From the NCBI RefSeq assembly GCF_023242315.1, contig NZ_JALLIY010000011.1, positions 1 to 64,000 on the forward strand: a stretch of DNA of 64,000 bases, read 5' to 3'. The notes under the pieces were generated by a model. That model made no database searches. It had not been told where the DNA came from and worked only from the letters and a program-made list of their open reading frames with translations. This stretch comes from Pseudomonas sp. MWU13-2105. Its GTDB lineage: Bacteria > Pseudomonadota > Gammaproteobacteria > Pseudomonadales > Pseudomonadaceae. Position 1 is the first letter of the stretch, and every line of letters begins with the position of its first letter. This document shows, in pieces, positions 41,549 through 50,503 of this stretch. The position numbers and the translations under genes were made by a program.

Positions 41549-43858
41549 ATGAGGTTCTGGCGGCGGCACGAGGAACGCGAGCCGACGCAGGCCCAGCGCC
41601 TGTTCCGTGGCCTGTTGCGCGAATGGTTGCTGGTCGGCGTGTTGCTGTTGCCGTTGACCGCGCTGCTGTCCCTGAGCCAGAACCTGGCGCTCAGCCATTT
41701 TCTCTATGATCGGTTGAGCCGCCTGAACCCCCTGCCGGTCGACCCGCGAATTCTCCTGGTGACCATCGATGACCGCAGTCTCGAGGCCCTGGGGCGCTGG
41801 CCCTGGCCGCGCAGCGTGCATGCCGAGCTGCTTGAGCGCTTGAGCACGGCGCAGCCCCGGGGGGTGTTGTTCGATGTGATTTTCAGCGAGCCGGAGGCGG
41901 CCGCCGGCGGCGACGAACGCCTGGCCCAGGCGTTATGTCGTGCCGGGAATGTGCTCCTGCCGCTGCTGCGCGAAGGCGTGCCGCGATTTGCCACGGCGCT
42001 GGGGGAAATCGAGCCGATCGAGCCGTTGCGCCGTTGCGCCAGGGCGGTCGGCCATATCAACGTCGAAGCGGACAACGACGGCGTGGTGCGTGGGGTGTAC
42101 CTGCGCGAAGGGCCGTCCCGGCGCCCCCGTGAACAGTTGGCCTGGCTGGCCTACCAGATGGCGCTGCCGGCGTCTGAACGGCCATCGATGCCCGGTGCCG
42201 GGGAGGTTTCCGAACTGCATGGGTGGCAGCGACAGAACGCAATCCTGCTGCCCTTTATCGCGGCGGCTGGCGGTTTTCCCAGCGTGCCTTACATCAGCGT
42301 ACTGCGCGGTGAAGTACCGGCAGCGCTGCTGCGTGATCGGCTGATCCTGGTGGGCGCCACTGCGCCGGGCCTGGGGGATCGTTATGTCACAGCGCTGTCC
42401 GGGCAGGCCGGCACCACCGCCGGGGTGGAGATCCAGGCGAACCTGCTCAACGGCCTGTTGCAGCAGCGCAGCATTGTCGAGCTGGCGCCGTTGTCGGGCC
42501 TGCTGTTGTCGGTGTTGGCGGTGGCACTCCTGCTGGGCGGGCTGCTGCTGCGTGCGCGTTATGCCCTGTGGCTGACGCTCGCCGGCATGGCGGCGGTGCT
42601 GCTGGTGGCCTGGGGCTTGTTGCGGTTCGGCCTGTGGTGGTCGCCGGCCGCCAGCCTGAGCGGTTTTCTGTTGGCCTACCTGATCTGGAACTGGCGACGC
42701 CTGAGTGCGGTACTGGCCTACTTCGGCTGGGAGCTGGCCCGCCTGGACGACGAGCCCCGGGTGCTGCCCGAACGACGTCGACCGTTGCTGCCCAAGGGGG
42801 ATGTCCTGCAAGGCCGCATCGCCGCGTTGGAGCAGGCCCTCGGGCGCACCCGCGATACCCGGCGGTTTATGGCCGATGGCCTGGAATGCCTGCCCGTTGC
42901 CACGCTGATCAGCGACACCCGGGGCCAGGTACTGCTCGCCAACCGCAGCGCGCGCGAGCTGCTGGGGCCCGGGCTGTTGGGCGAAGACTGGCTCGATTGC
43001 CTGGCGAACCTCGGTTTTCCCGGAATTGACGGACCCGCGCGGCCGGCCTTGGCCGAACTGCCGAGCCAGGAATTTCGCGATAGCCGCCAGCGCATCCTGC
43101 GGCTGGACCTGGCACCGCTGCGCTCGGCGGAAGATGAAGTTGCGGTCGGCTGGCTGTTCAGCCTGGCGGACCTGAGCCTGGTGCGCGAGGCCGAGCAGCA
43201 ACGGGCGAACTTGCTGCGCTTTCTGTCCCATGACCTGCGCGCGCCGCATTCGGCGATCCTGGCGTTGCTCGAAGTGCAGCGCGCGCAGCATGACGAGGCG
43301 CCGGTCTATCGTCAGATCGAACAGCAGGTGCGCCGAGCCCTGGGCTTGACCGAGTCCTTCGTGCACCTGGCCAAGGCCGAGTCGGAGGCTTACACCTTCG
43401 AGCCGGTGCTGTTCGCCATGCTGGTGCTGGATGCCTTCGACCAGGTGGCGCCCTTGGCCCAGCTCAAGGGCATCGAGCTGCGCCATCGGCTCGACGAGGT
43501 CGACGAAAGCCTGGTGCGGGCCGATGCCTCGTTGCTGACCCGGGCGCTGTTCAACCTGCTGGAAAACGCCATCAAATACAGTCCTTCCGGCACCAGCGTC
43601 AGCCTCGACGTGAAGGTGGCGGAGCACGCGTTGACCTGCGGCATCAGCGATCAGGGCCGGGGAATCGGCGCCGAGGAGTTGCCGCAACTCTTCGATCCGT
43701 ACAAACGCTTTGCTTGCGCCGGCGACACCGAAGGCCTGGGCCTGGGCTTGTCGATGGTCAAGGCGGTGATCGAGCGGCACGCCGGGCGGATTCACTGCAC
43801 CAGCGTCAAGGGCCAGGGCACGACATTCAGGTTTTGCCTGCCCCTCTGGGAAGACTGA
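41549..43858 (+). CDS. CHASE2-domain sensor histidine kinase
   Basis: A 769-residue protein: an N-terminal membrane helix, a large periplasmic CHASE2 domain (DPRILLVTIDDRSLEALGRWPWPRS..., about residues 60-310), three closely spaced membrane helices (about 315-385), a PAS-like segment (TLISDTRGQVLLANRSARELLG), then HisKA with SHDLRAPHSAI and HATPase with LLENAIKYSPSG, DQGRGIG and GLGLGLSMVK. It is a full membrane kinase. The orphan response regulator at 39025 is the likely partner. FecR pairing suggests it reads a periplasmic signal. Confidence 0.9.
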   Translation: MRFWRRHEEREPTQAQRLFRGLLREWLLVGVLLLPLTALLSLSQNLALSHFLYDRLSRLNPLPVDPRILLVTIDDRSLEALGRWPWPRSVHAELLERLSTAQPRGVLFDVIFSEPEAAAGGDERLAQALCRAGNVLLPLLREGVPRFATALGEIEPIEPLRRCARAVGHINVEADNDGVVRGVYLREGPSRRPREQLAWLAYQMALPASERPSMPGAGEVSELHGWQRQNAILLPFIAAAGGFPSVPYISVLRGEVPAALLRDRLILVGATAPGLGDRYVTALSGQAGTTAGVEIQANLLNGLLQQRSIVELAPLSGLLLSVLAVALLLGGLLLRARYALWLTLAGMAAVLLVAWGLLRFGLWWSPAASLSGFLLAYLIWNWRRLSAVLAYFGWELARLDDEPRVLPERRRPLLPKGDVLQGRIAALEQALGRTRDTRRFMADGLECLPVATLISDTRGQVLLANRSARELLGPGLLGEDWLDCLANLGFPGIDGPARPALAELPSQEFRDSRQRILRLDLAPLRSAEDEVAVGWLFSLADLSLVREAEQQRANLLRFLSHDLRAPHSAILALLEVQRAQHDEAPVYRQIEQQVRRALGLTESFVHLAKAESEAYTFEPVLFAMLVLDAFDQVAPLAQLKGIELRHRLDEVDESLVRADASLLTRALFNLLENAIKYSPSGTSVSLDVKVAEHALTCGISDQGRGIGAEELPQLFDPYKRFACAGDTEGLGLGLSMVKAVIERHAGRIHCTSVKGQGTTFRFCLPLWED

Positions 43859-44040
43859 GGGCGCGGCGCACGGGTCTTTTGCACGGGTACCGATTTGAAT
43901 CAATCTTGGCTTTGGTTTTTTGGTCTACCCTTCGATGAACGACAGGCGGCTGGCGTGTTCGATCGCTGTCGCCAGGCTCCCCCTGTGTGTTTGCTCAGGC
44001 AGGAGCATTGGACTCCGGCTGTCATTGGGGAAAGGACGAT

Positions 44041-46521
44041 ATGCCGCGTAATGCTCTGCTCTGCCTGGGCGGCAGATTACATCCGTTGTTGGGGATGGCT
44101 TTGTGCAGCCAGTTGCTCTGGCCTCTCAATGCCTGGGCCGACGGGTCTTACGATCAGCTTATCCGGCAGGCCCGTGATGGCAGCTACACGCCAGCACTGG
44201 TGTATTTGCGCCAACTGCCCGCCCCGCAACAATCCGTCGGCCAGATCAGCGATCACTTGCAGATCGCCAGTTGGGCCGGGCTGGACGCCGAAGTGGTCAG
44301 CGTCTATGAAACCCAGGGTGCCCAGCGGAGCTTGCCGACCCAGGCGCTGAGCGCCGTCGCCCGCGCCTATCGCAACCTGAAACGCTGGGACGAGGCCGAA
44401 CGCCTGTATCGCCAGGCCCTGGAGCGCGAACCGCAGAATGCCGACCTGCAACTGGGCCTGGCGATTACCGAGGCCGATGGCGGCGATCCCCGGGACGCGG
44501 TGCGGCGCGCGCGCGAGCAGGTTGCCCGGCAGCCCGATGAGCCTTCCCGGCGCATGGCCCTGGGGTATGCCTTGACCCGCTCGGGCGCCGACAGTGATGC
44601 CTTGTTCGAGTACGACCAAGCCTTTGTCCGGGCTTCGGACAAACCCGACGTGATGCGTGAATACCTGTTCGCCCTGGAACGCGCACGTTTGCCGGAACCG
44701 GCCCTGCGCCTGGCCCAGCGGCATCCCGGGCTGCTCGATGCCGCCGCGACTCGGCGTCTCGAAGGCGAACTGGCGGCCGAACGGGTACGCCTGGCCGAGC
44801 TGCCGACCCGCACCGAGCAGGAGCGTTTTGTTGTCGCCGATCGGGCCTTGGCCGATTACGACCGCCTGCTCGCGGCCTGGTCCGCGGACCCGCGGGCCCA
44901 TGATGACGTGGTGCACTGGCGCATCGACCGCCTGGGCGCGCTGAAGGCTCGCTCGCGCAATGCCGAGGTGCTGGGCGAATACCAGAAGTTGCTTGATGAA
45001 GGGGTGACGATACCGCCCTATGCCCAACGTTGGATTGCCTCGGCCTACCTTGCGGTGCGCGAGCCGGAGAAGGCCGTGACGCTGTATCGGCAGATCCTTT
45101 CGGCGTCCAGCGCGGACCCCATGGACCAGGCGGGCGACACCTCGGCACTGGTCTATGCCTTGATTGAAAGCGACCAGCCGGAAGAAGCCCGCTCGTTGGC
45201 GGACGCCCTGGCGCTCACCGTACCGCCGCGCTTGCAGCTCAAGGGCCTGCCGGGTGGCATTCCCAACGACGCCTGGCTGGACGCCCAGCAACTGGCGATC
45301 CAGATGGGGCAGCACAACGGTGATCTAGCCGCCAGCGAACAAGGTCTGGACGCGCTGGTCGCCCAGGCGCCGGGTGATGTCAGCTTGCGGGTGGCCCAGG
45401 CCGATATGTACCTGGCCCGCGCCTGGCCACGGCGTGCCGAGGCCTTGAACAAGGAAACCGAAAGCGAGGCGCCGCGCGACCTGGGACTGGAAGTGGCGCA
45501 GGCCAACAGCGCCCTGGCGTTGCAGGAGTGGCGCCAGCTCGATGTGCTTACCGACGACGTCGCCGCGCGCTTTGCCGAGAGCCTGCAGGTCCAGCGCCTG
45601 GAGCGTCTGCGCCAAGTCCATGAGATGGCCGAGCTGCGGGTCGAAGCTTATACCGGCAAGAGTTTCGGCGGCGGTGCCGCTGGTGCCGGCGCGGTCACCG
45701 GCAGCCGCGACTATGGCATTGAAAGCACGCTCTACAGTCCGCCGATCAATGCCGACTGGCGGCTGTTCGCCGGGGCCGGCTATGCCTTCGGCCGCTTCAC
45801 CGAAGGCGATGCCCAGCGCCGCTGGCAGCGCCTCGGGGTGGAGAATCGCTCCCGTGACATGAGCCTCGAAGCCGAGGTCTCCAACCAGTCCTACGGTTAT
45901 GGCGACAAGCTCGGCGCGCGCCTGGCGGCGGCCTTCGATATCAACGATCACTGGCAATACGGCGGCAGTCTCGAACGGCTGTCGGCGGCGACGCCGCTAC
46001 GTGCTTTGAACAGCAACATCAGCGCCAATTCGGCGAGTGCGTTCCTGCGTTGGCGCGCCGACGAAAGCCGCGAATGGAAACTGGCGGTCACGCCCTCGCA
46101 TTTCAGTGACGGCAACAATCGCACCGAGACCCTGCTCACCGGCCGCGAAGGCCTCTACAGCACAGCCCATGTGCAGGTGGACCTGGGCCTGGAGGTCGGC
46201 ACCAGCCACAACAGCAAGAGCGAAGACGTGCCGTACTTCAACCCCAAGACCGACTTCAGCGTGCTGCCGACGGTGAACGTCAACCACGTTCTCTATCGCC
46301 GCTACGAAACCCAGTGGAGCCAGCAATTCCAGGTCGGCGCCGGGACCTACAGCCAGCGCGATTACTCGACGGGTGCGGTCGCGCTGCTGGGTTACGGCCA
46401 GCGGGTAAGCTGGAACGATGTGCTGGAGGCCGGGGCCAACCTGAGTTGGATCAGCCGGCCCTATGACGGCGAGCGCGAACGCGACGTGCGCTTGACCGTC
46501 GACCTGACCTACCGCTTCTAG
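44041..46521 (+). CDS. pgaA: PNAG export porin PgaA
   Basis: An 826-residue protein with a signal peptide (LLGMALCSQLLWPLNAWA), a periplasmic TPR region (for example RWDEAERLYRQALEREPQNADLQLGLA) and a C-terminal outer-membrane beta-barrel ending in DLTYRF, with aromatic-ended strands from about residue 540. The start is the ATG at 44041, the first to give a signal peptide; the open frame upstream from 43987 does not add one. It exports poly-beta-1,6-N-acetylglucosamine; the order A-B-C-D that follows supports the call. Confidence 0.9.
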   Translation: MPRNALLCLGGRLHPLLGMALCSQLLWPLNAWADGSYDQLIRQARDGSYTPALVYLRQLPAPQQSVGQISDHLQIASWAGLDAEVVSVYETQGAQRSLPTQALSAVARAYRNLKRWDEAERLYRQALEREPQNADLQLGLAITEADGGDPRDAVRRAREQVARQPDEPSRRMALGYALTRSGADSDALFEYDQAFVRASDKPDVMREYLFALERARLPEPALRLAQRHPGLLDAAATRRLEGELAAERVRLAELPTRTEQERFVVADRALADYDRLLAAWSADPRAHDDVVHWRIDRLGALKARSRNAEVLGEYQKLLDEGVTIPPYAQRWIASAYLAVREPEKAVTLYRQILSASSADPMDQAGDTSALVYALIESDQPEEARSLADALALTVPPRLQLKGLPGGIPNDAWLDAQQLAIQMGQHNGDLAASEQGLDALVAQAPGDVSLRVAQADMYLARAWPRRAEALNKETESEAPRDLGLEVAQANSALALQEWRQLDVLTDDVAARFAESLQVQRLERLRQVHEMAELRVEAYTGKSFGGGAAGAGAVTGSRDYGIESTLYSPPINADWRLFAGAGYAFGRFTEGDAQRRWQRLGVENRSRDMSLEAEVSNQSYGYGDKLGARLAAAFDINDHWQYGGSLERLSAATPLRALNSNISANSASAFLRWRADESREWKLAVTPSHFSDGNNRTETLLTGREGLYSTAHVQVDLGLEVGTSHNSKSEDVPYFNPKTDFSVLPTVNVNHVLYRRYETQWSQQFQVGAGTYSQRDYSTGAVALLGYGQRVSWNDVLEAGANLSWISRPYDGERERDVRLTVDLTYRF

Positions 46522-46530
46522 AAGGGACTG

Positions 46531-48531
46531 ATGATGCCTTGGATCACGCGTTGCATCCTGTTGCTGGGAGCCTTGCTGGTCGGCGCCTGTGCGCAGAAGC
46601 CGGCCGAGTTTGTCGCGCCCGCGCAACGGGCGCTGCCGGTCAATGAAGCGCCCTGGCCGAAAAATCATTTTCTCAGCCTGACTTACCATGACATCGAGGA
46701 CCGCGACCCGGACCAGGCGGTGGTCGCCGTGCGCACCGAGCGCTTGCTGGAACAGCTGGCGTGGTTGCGGGAGAACGGCTATCGACCGGTGACCGTGGAC
46801 CAGATCCTGGCGGCGCGCAAGGGCGGGCCGGAGTTGCCGGCGAGGGCGATCCTGCTGACCTTCGACGACGGTTACGCGAGTTTCTACACCCGGGTGATGC
46901 CGCTGCTCAGGAGCTATCAATGGCCGGCCTTGTTGGCCCCGGTCGGTGTGTGGATCGATACCCCGGCGAATAAACCGGTGAATTTCGCCGGTGAGTTGCG
47001 CCCGCGTTCCGAGTTCCTGAACTGGGCGCAGATCAAGGAAATAGCGGCCTCGGGGCTGGTGGAAATCGTCGCCCACACCGATGCCAGCCACCAGGGCCTG
47101 CTCGCCAATCCCCAAGGCAACCTGCAACCGGCGGCGGCGACCCGGCGCTACGATGCGGCCACCGGCCGTTATGAAAGCGAGGCCGATTTCGAGGCCCGCC
47201 TGCGCACGGATGTGGTCGCCATTTCGACCAAGATCCGCGCCGCCACCGGTTATTCGCCACGGGTCTGGGTCTGGCCCTACGGTACCGCCGACGGCACCGC
47301 GTTGAAGGTCATCGAGAGCCAGGGCTACCAGCTGGCGCTGACCCTGGACGACGGCATCGACAGCCTCGATCAACTGCTGAACAGCCCGCGTTTGCTGGTG
47401 GCAGCGGACCCGGATGGGGCTCACTACGCCAGTGCCATTGTCGCGGTGCAGAACCGCTTGCCGATGCGTGTGGCGCATGTCGACCTGGATAACGTCTACG
47501 ACCCGAACCCGCTCCAGCAGGAAGCCAACCTCGGCAAGCTGGTCCAGCGCATGGCGGACATGGGGGTCAATACCGTGTTCCTGCAGGCGTTCGCCGATCC
47601 GGCGGGGGACGGCCTGGTGCATTCGCTGTACTTCCCCAACCGTCATCTGCCGATGCGCGCCGACCTGTTCGACCGCGCCGCCTGGCAACTGCGCACCCGG
47701 GCCCACGTCAAGGTCTTCGCCTGGATGCCGGTGCTCAGTTTTGCCCTGGATGAAAAGCTGCCGCGGGTAACGCGCTGGGACCCGGCCACCGGGCAAACCG
47801 CGGTTGACCCGAAACAATACCGGCGCCTGTCGCCGTTCGACCCGGACGTGCGACGGATCATTGGCGAGATCTACGAAGACGTGGCCCGGCTGACCTCGGT
47901 CGACGGCATTCTCTATCACGACGATGCCGTGCTCTCCGACTTCGAGGATGCCAGCCCGCAGGCGCTGCGCAGCTATGCCGCCAATGGCCTGCCGGGCACG
48001 ATCAGTGCCCTGCGCGGCGATCCGGCGACGCTGCAACGCTGGACGCGGTTCAAGAGCCGCTACCTGATCGATTTCACCCGTGAGCTGAGCGCCAAGGTCC
48101 GCGCCATTCGCGGGCCGCAGGTGCAGACCGCGCGCAATCTGTTTGCCGAGCCGATGATCGATCCGCGAAGCGAAGCCTGGTTCGCCCAGAACCTCGACGA
48201 CTTCCTCGCCAGCTACGACTGGACCGTGCCCATGGCCATGCCGCTGATGGAAGGGAAGAACGAGAAACAGGCGGGTGAGTGGCTGGAGGCGCTGGTCGGC
48301 AAGGTCAAGCAACGCCCCGGCGCGCTGGATCACACGGTGTTCGAGCTGCAGGCCCGGGACTGGCGCCAGACGCCGGCGCTGGACCTCAACGGCGAACTAC
48401 TGGCGGACTGGATGGGGCGGCTCAAACGCCAGGGCGCCAGCAGTTTCGGTTATTACCCGGACAATTTCCTGGATGACCGTCCGGCCGTGCAGGCCGTGCG
48501 CCCGGAACTTTCCAACAAATGGAATCCTTAG
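46531..48531 (+). CDS. pgaB: PNAG N-deacetylase PgaB
   Basis: A 666-residue lipoprotein (LLLGALLVGAC, Cys20). The N-terminal CE4 polysaccharide deacetylase domain has LTYHDIEDRD and LLTFDDGYASFY metal-site motifs and HTDASHQG. The C-terminal glycoside-hydrolase-like domain begins near residue 310 (RVAHVDLDNVYDPNP) and includes GILYHDDAVLSDFED. It partly deacetylates PNAG in the periplasm for export through PgaA. It follows pgaA by 9 bases with AAGGGA before tandem ATGs (46531 and 46534). Confidence 0.92.
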   Translation: MMPWITRCILLLGALLVGACAQKPAEFVAPAQRALPVNEAPWPKNHFLSLTYHDIEDRDPDQAVVAVRTERLLEQLAWLRENGYRPVTVDQILAARKGGPELPARAILLTFDDGYASFYTRVMPLLRSYQWPALLAPVGVWIDTPANKPVNFAGELRPRSEFLNWAQIKEIAASGLVEIVAHTDASHQGLLANPQGNLQPAAATRRYDAATGRYESEADFEARLRTDVVAISTKIRAATGYSPRVWVWPYGTADGTALKVIESQGYQLALTLDDGIDSLDQLLNSPRLLVAADPDGAHYASAIVAVQNRLPMRVAHVDLDNVYDPNPLQQEANLGKLVQRMADMGVNTVFLQAFADPAGDGLVHSLYFPNRHLPMRADLFDRAAWQLRTRAHVKVFAWMPVLSFALDEKLPRVTRWDPATGQTAVDPKQYRRLSPFDPDVRRIIGEIYEDVARLTSVDGILYHDDAVLSDFEDASPQALRSYAANGLPGTISALRGDPATLQRWTRFKSRYLIDFTRELSAKVRAIRGPQVQTARNLFAEPMIDPRSEAWFAQNLDDFLASYDWTVPMAMPLMEGKNEKQAGEWLEALVGKVKQRPGALDHTVFELQARDWRQTPALDLNGELLADWMGRLKRQGASSFGYYPDNFLDDRPAVQAVRPELSNKWNP

Positions 48532-48534
48532 ATC

Positions 48535-49890
48535 ATGATGGACCGAATCCTGGCTCTGATCGTCCTGGCGCTCGTCCTGGGGTTTCCCCTCGGCGTGATT
48601 TTCCTGGTCACCGGGCAATTCCTGATGGACTTCGTGTTTTTCTACCCGTTGTTCATGTCTGGGTTATGGATAGCCGGCGGTTTGTACTTCTGGCTGCACT
48701 GGGAGCGCCATTGGCCCTGGGAAGCCGATACCCTGCCTCCGCCGCTGGCGGGCGAACCGCTGATCTCGATCCTGATCCCTTGCTTCAACGAAGGGGCGAA
48801 TGTCGTCGAGACCATCGAGGCCGCGCTGGCCCAGCATTATCCGAACATCGAAGTGATCGCGATCAATGACGGTTCCAAGGACGACACCGGCCAGTTGCTC
48901 AATAACCTGGCGCTGCTGGACCCGCGCCTGCGGGTGATCCACCTGGCGCAGAACCAGGGCAAGGCCGTGGCCCTGCGCATGGGCGCCGTGGCGGCCCGCA
49001 GCGAGTACCTGGTGTGCATCGACGGCGACGCCTTGCTGGCGCCGCACACGGCGGCCTATCTGGTGGCGCCGATGCTGGAGAACGCCCGTCTGGGCGCCGT
49101 GACCGGCAATCCGCGGATCCGCACCCGCTCGACCTTGGTCGGGCGGGTCCAGGTCGGCGAATTTTCCTCGATCATCGGCTTGATCAAGCGCACGCAAAGG
49201 GTCTTCGGACGGATTTTCACTATTTCCGGGGTGATCTGCGCCTTCCGCCGCACGGCGCTGGACCGGGTCGGCTACTGGAGCCCGGACATGATCACCGAAG
49301 ACATCGATATCAGCTGGAAGCTGCAGCTGGATCACTGGAGCATTTTCTACGAGCCGCGGGCGTTGTGCTGGATCCTCATGCCGGAGACCTTGCGCGGACT
49401 TTGGAAACAGCGGCTGCGTTGGGCCCAGGGCGGCGCCGAAGTGTTGTTCAAGAATATCCGCGGCATCTGGCAGTGGGATCATCGTTACCTGTGGCCATTG
49501 CTGTTCGAGTACTGCCTGTCGACCGGCTGGGCGTTTACTTTCCTGTTGTCGATTCTCTTCTACGGCGTTGGCCTGTTCGTCGAGTTGCCGCCTTCGATTG
49601 CCGTGCACCGCATTGTGCCGCCGGCCTTTACCGGGCTGTTGCTGGCGATGGTCTGTCTGGGGCAGTTCGCGGTCAGCGTGCTGATCGACCGCCGCTACGA
49701 AAGAGACCTGTGGAAGATCATGTTCTGGGTGGTCTGGTACCCGCTGGTGTTCTGGTTTATCAGCTTCTTCACCACCCTGGTCAGCTTCCCCCGGGTGTTG
49801 TTCGGCCAGGGCGGCAAGCGCGCCCGCTGGGTCAGCCCGGACCGGGGGATCAGGCCGGTCGATGACGACAAGCAGAAGGTGCGCTCATGA
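48535..49890 (+). CDS. pgaC: PNAG synthase PgaC (GT2 glycosyltransferase)
   Basis: A 451-residue membrane enzyme with N-terminal helices, a GT2 domain (ISILIPCFNEGANV, AINDGSKDD, CIDGDALL, TEDIDISWK and the processive-synthase motif QRLRWAQGG) and C-terminal helices. It polymerises UDP-GlcNAc at the inner membrane. It starts at the ATG at 48535 (ATGATG) just after the pgaB stop and overlaps pgaD by 4 bases. Confidence 0.93.
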   Translation: MMDRILALIVLALVLGFPLGVIFLVTGQFLMDFVFFYPLFMSGLWIAGGLYFWLHWERHWPWEADTLPPPLAGEPLISILIPCFNEGANVVETIEAALAQHYPNIEVIAINDGSKDDTGQLLNNLALLDPRLRVIHLAQNQGKAVALRMGAVAARSEYLVCIDGDALLAPHTAAYLVAPMLENARLGAVTGNPRIRTRSTLVGRVQVGEFSSIIGLIKRTQRVFGRIFTISGVICAFRRTALDRVGYWSPDMITEDIDISWKLQLDHWSIFYEPRALCWILMPETLRGLWKQRLRWAQGGAEVLFKNIRGIWQWDHRYLWPLLFEYCLSTGWAFTFLLSILFYGVGLFVELPPSIAVHRIVPPAFTGLLLAMVCLGQFAVSVLIDRRYERDLWKIMFWVVWYPLVFWFISFFTTLVSFPRVLFGQGGKRARWVSPDRGIRPVDDDKQKVRS

Positions 49891-50393
49891 AAATCATCAG
49901 AACCCGCCAGCGGCCGTTCATGCTGGTAGTCGATGTGGCCCTGACCGTGCTGGCCTGGGTCGGGTTGTTGTACCTGCTGATCCAGGGGTTGTTGCCGTTG
50001 CTCGACGGACAGGCGGGACCGCGGATCGATATCTCGTTCTTTGAAGCCTTGAATACCCTGCAGGTTTATCTGTGGGTCGGCCTGTTCAATGCGCTGGTAT
50101 TGATCAGTTGGGCGCGTTATCAGCAGCGCAAGAACCGTAGCTATGCGCAGCGTCGTTTGCCGGCGCCGGTGGTCGGGGATGAGGGCTTGAGTCGCAGCTT
50201 CAAGCTCAGCGAAGACAACTTTGCGCGGATGCGCCAGTCCGCGACGATGATCGTGCACAACGATGAAGAGGGCGGGGTCCTTGAAGTGCTGAGCCCCCTG
50301 TATCACGTTGAATCGCAAGAGCTGCAGTCGCCGGCCCCGCCTCTGGTCATCCGGCTGCCGTCGGAGGATGACGGTAGCCACCCACTCCCGTAG
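49887..50393 (+). CDS. pgaD: PNAG biosynthesis protein PgaD
   Basis: A 168-residue protein with two membrane helices (LVVDVALTVLAWVGLLYLLIQGLL; LNTLQVYLWVGLFNALVLISW) and a soluble tail. In E. coli PgaD stabilises PgaC and is needed for c-di-GMP activation of PNAG synthesis; sequence conservation is low, so the call rests mainly on position and topology. It overlaps pgaC as ATGA. Confidence 0.85.
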   Translation: MKIIRTRQRPFMLVVDVALTVLAWVGLLYLLIQGLLPLLDGQAGPRIDISFFEALNTLQVYLWVGLFNALVLISWARYQQRKNRSYAQRRLPAPVVGDEGLSRSFKLSEDNFARMRQSATMIVHNDEEGGVLEVLSPLYHVESQELQSPAPPLVIRLPSEDDGSHPLP

Positions 50394-50503
50394 CGCCGGT
50401 TCGAAGTGATGCCGCCAGCCGCTGCAGCTTAACTATCTACTGCACGGGCACGTCCTGGCGCGCTCTACGCTTTTCCTTTTTTCCACGGATCAAGGGAAAG
50501 CCT

